A stretch of DNA of 64,000 bases, taken from assembly GCA_021613535.1 (NCBI GenBank), contig CP075497.1, forward strand, positions 2,666,001 through 2,730,000. Direction: 5' to 3'. A program made the position numbers and the translations under genes. Positions 11,214-22,244 of this stretch are shown one piece after another; the stretch's first letter is position 1, and the number at the start of each line of letters is the position of its first letter. The stretch comes from Adineta vaga (taxonomy: Eukaryota > Rotifera). The notes beneath the pieces were generated by a model. The model was not told the DNA's origin. It worked only from the letters and a program-made list of their open reading frames with translations, and did no database searches.

Positions 11214-12920
11214 ATGAAGGTCAAAATGCTTTGTCGAAATCCTGCGGATTATGTCCGTGAAACAAAAAAAGATATCGTACCAATGCAACGAAATTATGAT
11301 CCTGATCTTCATCCATTCGAAGTGGCACGTGAATATACTCGTGCAATGAATGCTGTCAAAATGGAAAGAATCTTTGCTCGACCATTTATTTGTAGTTTAG
11401 ATGGTCATCGTGATAGTGTTCAATGTGTAACGAAACATTCAACTCAACTATCTCTACTTCTATCCGGTTCATGTGATGGAGAAGTAAGCTAAACAATCGG
11501 GTTGAATTCTTTCTTATTCTTTTTTACCTGATTTAGATCAAAATTTGGAATGTTGCCCAAAGAGTTTGTCAAGACACCATACCAGCACATAATGGATTTG
11601 TTCGAGGAATATGTGTTGTACCAGATGGTGAGACGTTTTATTCAGTTGGAAATGATAAATTAATTAAACGATGGTCAATGAATAATTATGAAACTCCAGC
11701 AATGACAATTGTTGGAAAAGTATTAGAAAAAATATTTTCAAATTTAACTTATATGAAGAGAATGAATTGTCGTTTTAGCATGTGTTTACATCGATCGATC
11801 ATCATTATAAGAATTCTCAATATGCAACAAGTGGTGAAACAGTATCATTATGGGATGAACAACGTGCTCAACCACTTCAAACATTTAAATGGGGTGCAGA
11901 TAGTCATTCCCGAGTGAAATTCAATCCGATAGAAGTGAATAATAGTTGAAAAAGAGGAAACAAAGAAAGTTTTTTTTTCTTGATTTTCAGACAACTGTTC
12001 TTGCTAGTTGTGCAGCTGATCGAAGTATAGTTCTCTATGATACAAGACAATCAGTACCACTACGAAAAGTAGACTAATTTCTATACTTACTAATCTATAA
12101 ATGAATGAATATTTCGATTTAGATAACACTTCAAATGAATTCAAGTACACTTGCTTGGAATCCACTTGAAGCATTTGTATTTACAACAGCAAATGAAGAT
12201 TATAAGTATGTTATATTTGATTTATCGATAGAGACAAATTTCTTTGTTTGTCTTTTCCAGTTTGTACAGTTTTGATATTCGTTATCTTCAGAGACCATTT
12301 AATATTCATAAAGATCATGTTGCGGCTGTTATTGATGTTGATTATGCGCCAACAGGCAAAGAATTTGTTAGTGGTAGTTTCGATAAAACTATTCGAATCT
12401 TTCCTGCTGACAAAGGTCATAGCCGGTTTGTATTCAAGAAAATTTCGATTTTCATTTCATTTGAACTTCTTTCAGAGAAATTTATCATACAAAACGAATG
12501 CAACATGTAACTTGTGTTCAATGGACATCGGATAATAAATATGTGATATCAGGTTCGGATGAAATGTGTTTACGTTTATGGAAAGCGAAAGCAAGTGAAA
12601 AACTCGGTGTGGTAAGTAAAATGATTTCATTTTCTTTCCAACAATAAAACGAATCTTTCTACCTTTAGACACGTAATCGTGAAGCTGAGACACTTGAATA
12701 TAATGATGCATTAAAAGAAAAATTTGCACATTTTCCAAAGATAAAACGTATTTCTCAACAACGTCATTTACCCAAACATGTTTATCATGCTAAACGTGAA
12801 CATAAAACAATTCGTGATAGTCAAAAACGTCATGAAGCTAATGCACGTACCAATAGCAAACCTGGTTCAGTACCGTTTGTATCCGAACGATCGAAACTTG
12901 TTTTAGAAGAAGAAGAATAA
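11214..12920 (+). CDS. DCAF13: DDB1- and CUL4-associated factor 13 / SOF1 (U3 snoRNP WD40 protein)
   Basis: SOF1/DCAF13 is a nucleolar WD40 protein needed for 18S rRNA processing in the small-subunit processome, and in animals also a CUL4 substrate receptor. The N-terminus (MKVKMLCRNPADYVRETKKD, then RNYDPDLHPFEVAREY) is the family signature. WD repeats follow across about eight exons: CSLDGHRDSVQCV, GSCDGE/IKIWNVAQ, GFVRGICV, VSLWDEQRAQPLQTFKWG, VKFNPIE, ADRSIVLYDTRQ, STLAWNPLEAFVFTTANEDY, YAPTGKEFVSGSFDKTIRIF and SGSDEMCLRLWKAKASEKLG. The C-terminal Sof1 region (KIKRISQQRHLPKHVY, ending SKPGSVPFVSERSKLV) is complete. Introns are about 50-70 bp. Full length (about 445 aa) matches the family. 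Confidence 0.95.
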
Positions 12921-13286
12921 ACAATGTTATTTTGTTTTGTTTGTTTATGAATTAAAATAAACATTCGTTTTTACCGATGAACAATTTCGGTACTCTTCAA
13001 AGTATGCAATTTACTTCGTAAAGAAAAGATAATAAGAATGTTGAGACATACATAGAAGAAATATCTGCTGAAATTACAAACGAGTATTAAGAAAGAATAT
13101 CATCATATTTATCTGATCAAAAGTTTATTATATCAAATGAAAATGTTGATCAAAAGAGTTTACATATCAATTTACTAGTAATATTAGAGTCAAGCAAATA
13201 GAAAAATATTATCATGAATAGAAATGTTTGTTTCATAGTAAACATAAATATTCGAGTACAAACGATTTGATTGCCAAAGAATTGAT
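12921..13286. other. Convergent intergenic gap
   Basis: 366 bp between the 3' ends of DCAF13 (+) and the GT31 gene (-). It holds their 3' UTRs; no further gene or repeat seen. Confidence 0.5.
12956..12961 (+). terminator. Polyadenylation signal of DCAF13
   Basis: AATAAA 36 bp after the DCAF13 stop codon. Confidence 0.5.
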
Positions 13287-14412
13287 CTATTCTTGATCAT
13301 CTTGTTCATCATTATCATCACGAAATATAATATTCCAAACATGAACATACTCATCAGCAACATCAGTTGAGCCTGAATGAACACTTGACATACATATCAA
13401 TAATTTTGGATCATATGTAAAATATTCTTGACAACGTACACCATTGAGTGTATATGAATAAATATAATGAACATCATTAAAACGTGCATAATCAACTTTA
13501 GAATGATCACGAAGAATACCAGTTATATAAGCATCACCGACACGTGTTACTGGATGTGGTCGTTGAGCATTGATACATAAGTTATCTCGTCCAGCTTTAG
13601 TTACAAGATATCCTATTCCGAATGTATATGGTGGATAATAAAAACCTGGATATTCTTCTTCAGTAACAGTATATCGTCCAGTACGATCAACACGAGATTT
13701 ATGTCTAAACCAACCGAAGATTAAAGGTGTATTTGGTAGTGATTCATTTTTCATATATTCAGCAACAAGACTTGTTAGTAATGGAATATTTAAATGAATA
13801 TCTTCATCAGCTTTGAATATATATTGAATTTCTGAACAGAAATATCGACTCCAACATAATGCAGCTAGCTCTTTATAGGAAACAAACGGATAATTTTCAG
13901 GTAAATTCACTTGTATCACATCTAAAATAGAAATATTCTCTGTTCATGATAAAATTCATAAAAAAAACCTTACCGTGATAAATTGCTTGTTCTAATTCAA
14001 TTTGTTTTAGCATTCCATCGTCAACACCAACAATAAATGAAACACGTATTTCAATATTATTATAAACTTTTATAGCACCCCATGTTTGTCGAATTGCTTC
14101 ACGTATATGTACATTACTTGCACGTGATAAAATAGCTAATAATAAGGTTTTACTTGGATTGATATTATGGCATGGATTAAAAGTTGGAGGATTTTGAAAT
14201 CTTACACGTTCATGAACTTGATAAAATGGATGAAATCCATATGGATTATCATTATTTGTAATTCTCGTCGATTTTTCAGTGGAATTTGCTGAAATTGTAG
14301 TTTCAGGAGATGTTGTTGCAACTGATGGTTGTCGTTTGTAGGTAGACAAAATGAAACTGCCAGTTAGTAATAGCAAAGTAATGATTACTTTCAGATAATC
14401 GCTCGTAGACAT
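13287..14412 (-). CDS. Beta-1,3-galactosyl/N-acetylglucosaminyltransferase-like protein (GT31)
   Basis: Two exons (14412-13974 and 13921-13287) joined through a 52-bp intron give 357 aa. It is a type II Golgi protein: short cytoplasmic MSTSDYLK, a TM helix at about 8-25, a Ser/Thr-rich stem, then the GT31 catalytic domain. Visible motifs are LLAILSRASNVHIREAIRQTW (the beta-3-GT R-x-x-x-R-x-T-W block), ELAALCWSRYFC, FKADEDIHLN (the DxD metal/nucleotide-sugar site, usually DDD), YPPYTFGIGYLVTKAG and DAYITGIL. The usual acidic E-D pair in the last motif is G-D here. I chose the 14412 start because it places the TM helix at the N-terminus; an in-frame ATG at 14610 would add an unlikely 66-residue extension. 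Acceptor sugar unknown. Confidence 0.88.
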
Positions 14413-15088
14413 TATTGGTATACGAATGGTTGAATCCTTATCACATCGATCTTTTTTTGATTGAATATAATTGTTATATTGCTTGTTATAAGTAAACAAA
14501 GAATGGAAGTTGCCCATCGAAAGAGTCTGATCGTTTTTTTTTCTAGGAAGTCGATGAATAGAATCGTAACTATACAAAACGAAATGACAAATAAACAACG
14601 AATTATTCAAGGTAATTTAACCCACGTTTTCAACTGTGTATATCACGCAACTGTACGTATACATATACAGAACAGTAAAAAAAGCAACGCATCAATGCGT
14701 TATTTACATCGGAAGTAGTACAAACAACTTTCTCTTCGTTAAAATATCAAACATCATGTACGATTGTGTTTTCTTCAATTTAATAGACAAGTATCAATGA
14801 TATATTCATTTTCTCAAGTTAATAATAAATATTTTCGTTAGTGATCAATGATGATTGATATATAATCAAAGCTAATCGAATATGTGTCGTTGTGTTTGGT
14901 TGTTAAGTAGTAATAGGAACAAAAAGAAGACGAAGAATCGAATGAAAGAACATCTCAAATATCCAAACTTTGAAACGCTCACACGGAAATTTGAGATATT
15001 GATATTGAATTCGAATACAAAAGAAAATTTCTTCATTGGAGTTTGATATCAAAGAAATCATTTCTATTTAACGATTCAATCAGAAAGA
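14413..15088. other. Divergent intergenic region
   Basis: 676 bp between the divergent GT31 gene and the four-helix membrane protein gene. AT-rich with no recognised gene. The open frame at 14461-14718 is antisense to the 5' flank of GT31 and resembles no family. Confidence 0.5.
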
Positions 15089-15851
15089 ATGCAACCAACA
15101 TACTTATATCCTTCGGAAGTTGATCGAGAAATTCAATGGCGTTCAAAATTTTCCATTGTAATACCGATTATCATCGGATTTTTACAAATGATACTAACAT
15201 TTGCTATTGTCGGTCTTGAAATAGCTTCTGTTGTTATTTCACCAAGTAAAGGAACACTCTATGCTGGTTTTTGGTTGTCTATTTTCTTCACTTTATCATG
15301 GGTATCAATGTTTATCTTAGGTATTTGAAAAGGAAAAACAACACAATATCTAATCTATTCTGATTGATTTAGTTTGTTGTCATCGTTCACGTAAATGGGC
15401 ATTATATGTTTTCTTTATATCGATTCTATGTGCTGCAGCGGCAATAACATTGATCGTTTTAGATGCTTTATTCATTGGGGATATTACCCGATGTTTTTTT
15501 TCGAAAGTTATTTGTACTGATATTGAATCTTCAGGTTATCGACGTTCGGGAATACCTTTGGGAAGAAAAGTTCAAATATTAAAAGCACAATTAGCTATGG
15601 CAGCAGCATTATTGGCAACAGCACTTTTATATATGCTTCTATTCATTTTAGCAAGTATAGGTAGTCGAACGCGAAATCAACGTGTAGTTATGCATGATTC
15701 TCAAACTCGTCCACAAGTGATTCGTCGAACAGAAGTTCAGGAACCCGTACAAGGATGGAAAGCAACATCAGTACCTGTTACATATGAACCAAGTCAACTT
15801 GAATGTCCACATTGTGGAACATTGATTAAATTAGCACAAAAGAAACGATAG
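15089..15851 (+). CDS. Four-helix membrane protein with C-terminal CxxC motif
   Basis: Two exons (15089-15320, 15373-15851; 52-bp intron) give about 236 aa. There are four hydrophobic segments: FSIVIPIIIGFLQMILTFAI, FWLSIFFTLSWVSMFIL, YVFFISILCAAAAITLIVL and MAAALLATALLYMLLFIL. The loop between helices 3 and 4 carries two cysteines. The cytosolic tail ends in a CPHCGTLIKLAQKKR half zinc ribbon. The arrangement resembles MS4A/TMEM-like four-span proteins, but no family was recognised securely. It shares helix 1 (GLEIASVV / GLETAIIM) and the start of helix 2 (Y-x-GF) with the gene at 40117, so the two look paralogous. Function unknown. Confidence 0.8.
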
Positions 15852-16280
15852 ATTTTTTTCTGAATATATTGAACACATTTGTCTACATTGTTTTTTTCAG
15901 CTTTTCTTGGGATTGCCTAATAAAAATCTTTAACGAATAATAATCTAAATAATGTTTTTATTCAAAACAAATTCGTTACTAAACGAAACTAGGATTGTTC
16001 ATGCGTCATCATTTAAAACTGATTCATATTTATATATTAATCGATATTGTTGTTTACATGATCGAGATTTCACTTGTTTAGAACCTACTGATAATGGTAG
16101 ATGTGATTGTGATAGAGTGCTTTCTGATACTAAAAAAAAAAGTAAAATGAATTTCAAAATTTCAAATAAATAATAAAATAAAACCTTGATCTTTATGTCG
16201 AAGATCATTATTCAATCGTTTTGATAATATATATTGATGAGGTTGCGTTGAATTAACAGATTCTAAACAAAGATTAGTAT
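15852..16280. other. Convergent intergenic gap
   Basis: 429 bp between convergent 3' ends. A 73-codon frame (15952-16173) and an overlapping antisense one both lack family resemblance and start context; not called. Confidence 0.45.
15919..15924 (+). terminator. Polyadenylation signal of the four-helix protein gene
   Basis: AATAAA 68 bp after the stop at 15851. Confidence 0.45.
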
Positions 16281-17161
16281 TTATAATTCACTATATTTAT
16301 ATTTCTCACGTTTCGGAGATGTTGTTGATGTTTGTTGTAATTTCGAAATTGTTTGTTGATATTCTTTACATGAATAACATTCATTGATTGTATTATGTGA
16401 ATCATTCAATTGATCATATTTATCTTTGATTGTTGCATATTCTATTTGGAAAAGAAAAGCGATTTTTATGTGATAGAATTAATAAATATTATACCCATTT
16501 GAAGAATAATATAATCATTTTTAGTCTGTTTTAATTGTGCTTTACATTTGGTTAATTCTTCAATTGTTTTTTGTAATAAATCTTGATAAGTATTCTGTTT
16601 TTCATCAGTTTTTGTCTCACGTTCTTTCGGACGACATGTTCCATGATATTGAATTTGATTTTGTGCACGTGGTAGAAGATTTTTATGTATTTCAATATAT
16701 TTCGGTAGATCTTCTTTATTTAAAAAGATTCGATCAACTGAATCATAATCTTCAAATTCAACAAGTAATCGTTGATGATTTGAATCATATTCAAATTTTA
16801 ATATTTCACCAAATGTTTGAAAATATTTTATCAATTTTTCTTCTTCAAGTTCTTTTGTTATTCGATTTTGAACAAATAAACTTCGAACAGACAAAAGACG
16901 TTCAGAAAATGAACAAATCGTCGATGGAAGTATGCGTTTAACAAATAATGGATAGGAATTGATTGCATGTGGTCGTTGGCGAAGAATTGCATCAACAGTA
17001 TGATGTGATACGAAGGTAATTAATGCAAAACAACAAGCATTAGTTGAACGTTGACGATGACATTCATAATGAGATATACGTGAACCAAATCGTCCAAAAT
17101 AGGAATGAAGTGTTTTATCATCGAATTCACAAATACCATCAACGAATATTTCAGTTGACAT
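16281..17161 (-). CDS. Tandem-RRM RNA-binding protein, divergent hnRNP-like
   Basis: Two exons give about 275 aa. The start at 17161 (MSTEIFVDGICEFDDKTLHSYFG) opens directly with an RRM RNP2-like strand. The end of RRM1 contains LRQRPHAINSYPLFVKRILP, which matches the hnRNP A/B arrangement ARPHxIDGRxVEPKRAV. RRM2 follows at about residues 93-170 (RSLFVQNRITKELEEEKLIK, then FEYDSNHQRLLVEFEDYDSVDRI). The aromatic residues of canonical RNP1 are mostly lost, so RNA binding may be altered. The C-terminus is a Lys/Gln-rich predicted coiled coil (LLQKTIEELTKCKAQLKQTK) continuing into exon 2. It faces away from the RRM-pseudokinase gene at 17823, which has the same tandem-RRM start; the two are probably diverged duplicates. 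An alternative upstream ATG at 17314 would add an unrelated 51-residue leader. Confidence 0.8.
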
Positions 17162-17822
17162 AGTTATGTGTAGTTTTGAAAAAGAGAAACGGATAATATG
17201 TATGATCGAATTTCTTCGTTCTTTAGTCACGTTGTTGAAAAGATAGAGAAAGGAGAAATAATATAAACGAAAAATCATAGATACTATGAATCTTTCTTTC
17301 GAAATCATTCTCAACGAATGAAATCAAGGATGAATCTATTCATTGTATTTTGTACAATCAAAAATCTACATGAATTAACTAAATTAGAATGTACTTTTAT
17401 CAATATGTAAATAAATGTCAGATAACATGAAATCTCAAAGTGTATGTTACTGATAATTGCTTGAAAACAAAGTTAAACAATGAGGTTTCCGATTACAGAA
17501 TGATAGGGAATTTTCTGTGACACAATTGATGATAGAATAAGGTAATTACCGAATGAAAGCAAGCGAAAGAGAAACGCAGCTGTTGCCATGAAGAGACGAT
17601 CTTCTTTACAAGAGATTTTATTTGTTTCCAACATTACTCGATCGTTCTTCTAGTCTGACATGCGATGCAGTGGGAAAATTTAATTTCTTCTCACGAATAA
17701 AAGGTTTCATTTTTTATGCCATCTTGAGAGAGAGAGAGTTGTTTTCTTCTATTTGATAAATTGCAAATATAATTTCAGAGTTCTTATTCAAAAAATCAAT
17801 TCTCACTAAGGAGACGATATAA
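17162..17822. other. Shared divergent promoter region of the two RRM genes
   Basis: 661 bp between the start codons of two divergently transcribed tandem-RRM genes. AT-rich, no coding evidence. Includes a short GA run near 17729-17738. Confidence 0.5.
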
Positions 17823-20800
17823 ATGGTAAGTTTCAAATAGAAGAACGATTTGAATTAATAACTATTATTATTATTATTGTTTTGTCTAGTCATCTACAAC
17901 TATAAATCAAATTCCAGATTTAAAAGAACATCAACGAAAGGTATTTTTTGAAAATCTAAGTCCTCGAACGACGACTGATTCACTAAAAGAATATCTATCG
18001 ACATTTGAAATCGATCGATGTTCTGTTCCATTCAAAGATGGTAAGATTCAGTTTTGATATTTAGCTTCAAGAAAAGACATATATTCTTGATTTTTTCAGG
18101 AAAAAGTCAACGTCATGGAACAGTTATATTTTCCAAGGAATCAAGTGTGAATTCATTAATGGCAAAACGTCCTCATCAAATTGATGGTCAAATTGTTGAA
18201 TTATATCGATCGGTACCTAATCAAGGATCATTAAAAGAGAAGAAAGGTGTAACGAATTTAATTGTTTCTTATACTGACAACCAACGGCTAAGTGAATTAG
18301 ATTTACGTGCATATTTTGATGGATTTGGTACAATAAAGCAAATAGATATGTGTTTTGAAGAAGGTTCTGATCGTATAGAATTCAATGAGTAAGTTCGAAT
18401 ACAAAAAAAAATAAGCTAATTTGTTTTATTTAGTTACGATACTGTCGATAAAATTCTGCTTGATATACCGCATATAATAAAAAGAGTGGCAATCAATCTA
18501 AAAAAAGGTGATCGAAGTAAACCATCGGAAATATGTGCAACATCGATTGATAGTCAATCATTATATACAAAAATGACTAGCACAATACCAAAGAAATCGA
18601 TCATGAAACAAGTACAAAAAGGTTTTTATAATAGTTTTTTGCTATTGGGTTGATATCCCTTTACTTGTGATCTTTTAGATGTTCAGGTATCATGGCCAAG
18701 AAGATATTGCATTTATATAAAAAATCTACCAATAGATATAACTGCTGAGAGATTATCAGACATGTTCAAGTGGTCAATAGAGAAGATTTTGTTGAATCCA
18801 TCTGTAGGCAAACAATCACTGTTAATAGAATGTTGGCTGATAGATATAAATGAACAAAAAGTTGCGGGCGATTTCGTTGAACGTTTCAACGGAAAGGAGA
18901 TCTTGGGAACAAAGATACAATGTGAAGTTTTAGAAGATCGAATAGAATTATGTAAAGAATTTCGATTAGGTCAATGCAAAAACGAAAATAACTGCGATTG
19001 GTCACATATACGATGTGATGGAAATGGTAAATGTCCAAAAGATTGTCCTTATGGTCATGCAAAAGGAGTAAAAGATGGATATGTTGATAACGGTAAGATC
19101 GATATTTACATTCAGCAAGGTCATAATTAGTTATTCGACTTCTTTTACAGAATCTAGTCTGACATATCGTATAAAAATAAGTGGTTTTAACCAAAAATTA
19201 ACGCTAGTTTCATTGTCTGAAATGTTAAAGTTATCATCTCAAACAAAATATTACATTGATTCAAATCAAGATCGTATTGGTTACATTGTTCAATTGAAAA
19301 CTATGAAATTTGCCGGAAATTTAGTGAGAAAACTACACAATGCAGAAATACGTGGACAAACATTAAAATGCCAAATTGAGCTGAATCCTAACTTCCCTTT
19401 GTCAAAAAGCTTATCAAGTTCTGGACCAGTTACAACTAAAGAAATAATGGAAAGTGAAATTCATCGTCAAAATCGTAGTTCGAATCAAATAAATAGCAGC
19501 ATGGAACCTTCCCGAGATCATTCTCTTACTCGAAAATCGAGCAATTCCAATATTACCATACTCAATTGTTCAGAAATTGTTAATGAGGGTAATATATTCG
19601 CTCAATCTTGTGATTCGCTTCGCAAACAAAAAGAATCTGATATGAAAAATAAAGCAAAATCCAGCGAGAATTTAGCCTCATGTGCTCAGTCAAAATGTAT
19701 GTATATGACTATTCAGATGCTTCTTGTGTATTTTCAAAGAATATGGATTTTCTATTTCGATTTTTAGATGCAGCATCTTCGATTTCATTCGAATCCGACA
19801 GATTTCGACAGACTTCTACTGTTCAGGATCCATCTAATAATGGTCGTTCGGTATTTCGGATCGAGTATAAGGATACTGAAAAAGAAAACTATCGTAGAGA
19901 ATTAAATGCATTAGAAATATTGAAAGGTTAGACTATTGTTCCGACATGATTGACAAAACAAAAATATTTACTATTGTGTTTTAGATACCAAAGGAATTAT
20001 TCGATTCATTGAGTCCGGTATTTCACCTTCTAATATCAGTCAACAACAAAATTCTGACAAAAATAAGTTATACTTCTTCACGGAAAAACCATCAGGTTAT
20101 TCATTGAAAGAATTTGTTACTCAACAGCATCGAGGTGGTTTTGGTCTTCTTGAAGCCATAAAACTTCTTCAAAATTTGATTTCTATCGTAAAAGTTGTTC
20201 ATTCTCGAGGAATATTGCATGAAAATCTCGAACCAGAAAATATAATGATCAACTGGGATGCGAATAATACACCGATTGATAAAGCTGAACTAGTATTAAT
20301 GAATTTTTCTCAATGTCTTCTCAATTCAAAGGAATATAAACCATCGGTTCAACTGGTAGAACAATCTTGGTACAAACCACCACAATCATATGTAGAATCA
20401 ATGAAATACACTTCGACAATCGATGCGTCGTGTATCTGTGCCATTCTTTTATGGTTATTAACAAGTACTGAACCTAAACATGATAATAATAATCTTCCTC
20501 ATTATCAGCCAGGTCTTTTTGACAAACTAGTATCTATAATTACAAAAGCTGTTCGAACCACACGTATGTTGAAAGTATTACATTTTCATAGTAAAATTTT
20601 TTAACAAACTCTCTTTAGACTCAAATAGAAAACAACTATTAGATGAAGAGAAGTTAAAAACATATTTAATTGATACATTCAATATTGCCTTTGGATACCC
20701 TGAACTGCAACCATGGACTCTGAATGATTTAGACTGCCGATTCGAAGCTATTCATGAATTATTGTCACCAAGAGAACCGAAACTATGTACGACAGAAGCT

Positions 20801-21295
20801 GTTTTTCAAGATCTAATTTCTATTTGCAATGATCAAACGTCTCCATGTATAACCTGTCCTACTAACAATGAGTATGATGCATTTCAGAAAGCAAGCAAAG
20901 CATTTCAACAAGCCAAAGAAAATTTCATATATAATAATGGAGATGGTGATAAATCTTATTTATGGTCTGATGGAAATTGTACATGGTTAGATAGTATACA
21001 AACTTCTTCAAAAGAACGACGACATGATGATATACTTACCTTTCACTGTCGAGATCGACATAAATCGAGTAGTTGTTCGATTATAATTATATGTTTAGCT
21101 ACACTTACTGATGGTGGGCATTTTATAACATTATCAATTGGTAGCGGTGTGAATGGCAGAACAAGTCGTGTACCAATTGGTCGCTATGGCGCGAGAACAT
21201 CTTACACGGAGAAATTCAAACAAGATTTTATAAGTGAACTTACCAATCTTGTCATATCTATTCGCAAAGAACGAAGAGCAGCAATACAACAATAG
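17823..21295 (+). CDS. RRM-CCCH zinc finger-pseudokinase fusion protein
   Basis: Nine exons; eight short GT-AG introns that I checked keep one frame, giving about 1000 aa. Exon 1 is just the ATG followed by GTAAGT. Two hnRNP-like RRMs come first (QRKVFFENLSPRTTTDSLKE; then AKRPHQIDGQIVELYRS; then NLIVSYTDN with LRAYFDGFGTIKQID). A third RRM-like segment follows (YCIYIKNLPIDITAERLSDM), then a pair of CCCH fingers (18951-19058; C-x7-C-x5-C-x3-H and C-x5-C-x3-C-x3-H), then another RRM-like block (YRIKISGFNQKLTLVSLSEM). After a Ser-rich linker there is a kinase-like domain (about 19790-20590). Its catalytic loop reads HENLEPEN instead of HRDLKPEN (20218-20241), and the DFG position is NFS (20302-20310). 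The glycine loop and VAIK lysine are not recognisable, so it is predicted to be catalytically dead. The last 220 or so residues match nothing I know. A role in regulated RNA binding is inference. Confidence 0.85.
18951..19058 (+). other. CCCH zinc-finger pair within the RRM-pseudokinase gene
   Basis: First finger spacing C7C5C3H (CKEFRLGQCKNENNCDWSH). A compact second finger has spacing C5C3C3H (CDGNGKCPKDCPYGH). C7-8C5C3H fingers typically bind single-stranded RNA. Confidence 0.8.
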
Positions 21296-21409
21296 AAGAC
21301 ATTTTGATCGGCAAATATTTGATAAATACAGAAATCATAATCAAGAAAATTTTTGTTGTTGTCTTTGTAAAACTATTATTCAATACACTTCTCTTCGGAT
21401 CTCTTCACT

Positions 21410-21415
21410 AATAAA
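21410..21415 (+). terminator. Polyadenylation signal of the RRM-pseudokinase gene
   Basis: AATAAA 115 bp after the stop at 21295. Confidence 0.45.
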
Positions 21416-21608
21416 ATAATCAATTTCATATTCAACATATTTTTTTCTATAAAAAAAACCATTCGGTAGCTTTCATTTATCATGATAAGTTATTTCTACT
21501 TGAATCAAATTATCATATTGACACTGATGGATAGTTTCGTGAGTGTGTGTGTGTCTGAAACTGAAAAATATATTTACTCCAATTTTATCTGACAAGTTTA
21601 TCTTTATG

Positions 21609-21616
21609 TATAAAAG
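21609..21616 (+). promoter_or_regulatory. TATA box of the secreted PLAT gene
   Basis: TATAAAAG 49 bp upstream of the ATG at 21665, a normal TATA-to-start distance for a short 5' UTR. Confidence 0.5.
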
Positions 21617-21664
21617 ACAAACGAATCGACTGGTTTCTCTAGATATTCATATCTACACAATACA

Positions 21665-22244
21665 ATGCCTAAAACGTTCGTTTCGACTTTTATTTTACTG
21701 ATTTTCAGTCATTTTTCATTCTCTTCGATTGAGTATGTGAATGATAATGAGAGTAAAACTTCTACAACGATGACAAGTTCGAATGTACCAATGGCTTATA
21801 AAGGTTATATATTCTTTGAAATTCATACTGCAAATGAAAAGAATGCTGGTACAGATTCAAATATTTATGTGACTATTGTTGGAACAAAAATGAATTTAAC
21901 TCGTCAAGCATTAAGAAGTCTTGGGCCATCCCTTAATGCATTCGAACGGAATCAAGTAGACGTATGTATGCTCTATACAAATGTTGAATTTGATCAAACA
22001 GATAATATCATTCGTGGTATTGAACTTATCAACGATGGGAAATGGACTGGTTCATGTAAGTTTAATAAAATCTTTTAAATTCAGTAATAGTAGTTTTTTC
22101 TATTTTATTGTTATAGCGTGGAAACCCAGTTGCATCTATCTTAGTGCAGTAAATAGTGCTCAAATGAATGATCGATGGATTAGTTCTGACAATCCTGTTT
22201 TTATTCCATTTTCTGAATCGAATAAAGCCGTGTGTTATACGTAA
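21665..22244 (+). CDS. Secreted single-PLAT-domain protein
   Basis: Two exons (21665-22055, 22117-22244; 61-bp intron) give about 172 aa. The N-terminus MPKTFVSTFILLIFSHFSFS is a signal peptide. From residue about 45 the sequence follows the PLAT/LH2 pattern: GYIFFEIHTANEKNAGTDSN, then IYVTIVGTKMNLTRQALRSL, a polar stretch, then VDVCMLYTNVEF and IRGIELINDGKWTGSSWKPS, the last matching the conserved HDNxGxxxxWxxxxI strand. The G-T-D-S-N block corresponds to GTDANV in the PLAT repeats at 47-52 kb. PLAT domains are beta-sandwich lipid- or protein-binding modules. No enzyme domain is attached, so this is a stand-alone extracellular PLAT. Four cysteines in the second half suggest disulfides. Function unknown. 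Confidence 0.75.

Larger units (their letters stand above)
21296..21664. other. Intergenic gap, same-strand genes
   Basis: 369 bp holding the 3' UTR of the pseudokinase gene (AATAAA at 21410-21415), a short GT run near 21541-21552, and a TATA-like box for the next gene. Confidence 0.5.

Noticed and set aside
15952-16208. Small Cys-containing frame and its antisense partner
   Set aside because: Lies in a convergent 3' flank, no splice or promoter support, no recognisable domain.
20600-21295. KEN-type ribonuclease domain after the pseudokinase (IRE1/RNase L-like)
   Set aside because: No KEN catalytic Arg/His pattern or helical arrangement recognised; the C-terminal part stays unassigned.
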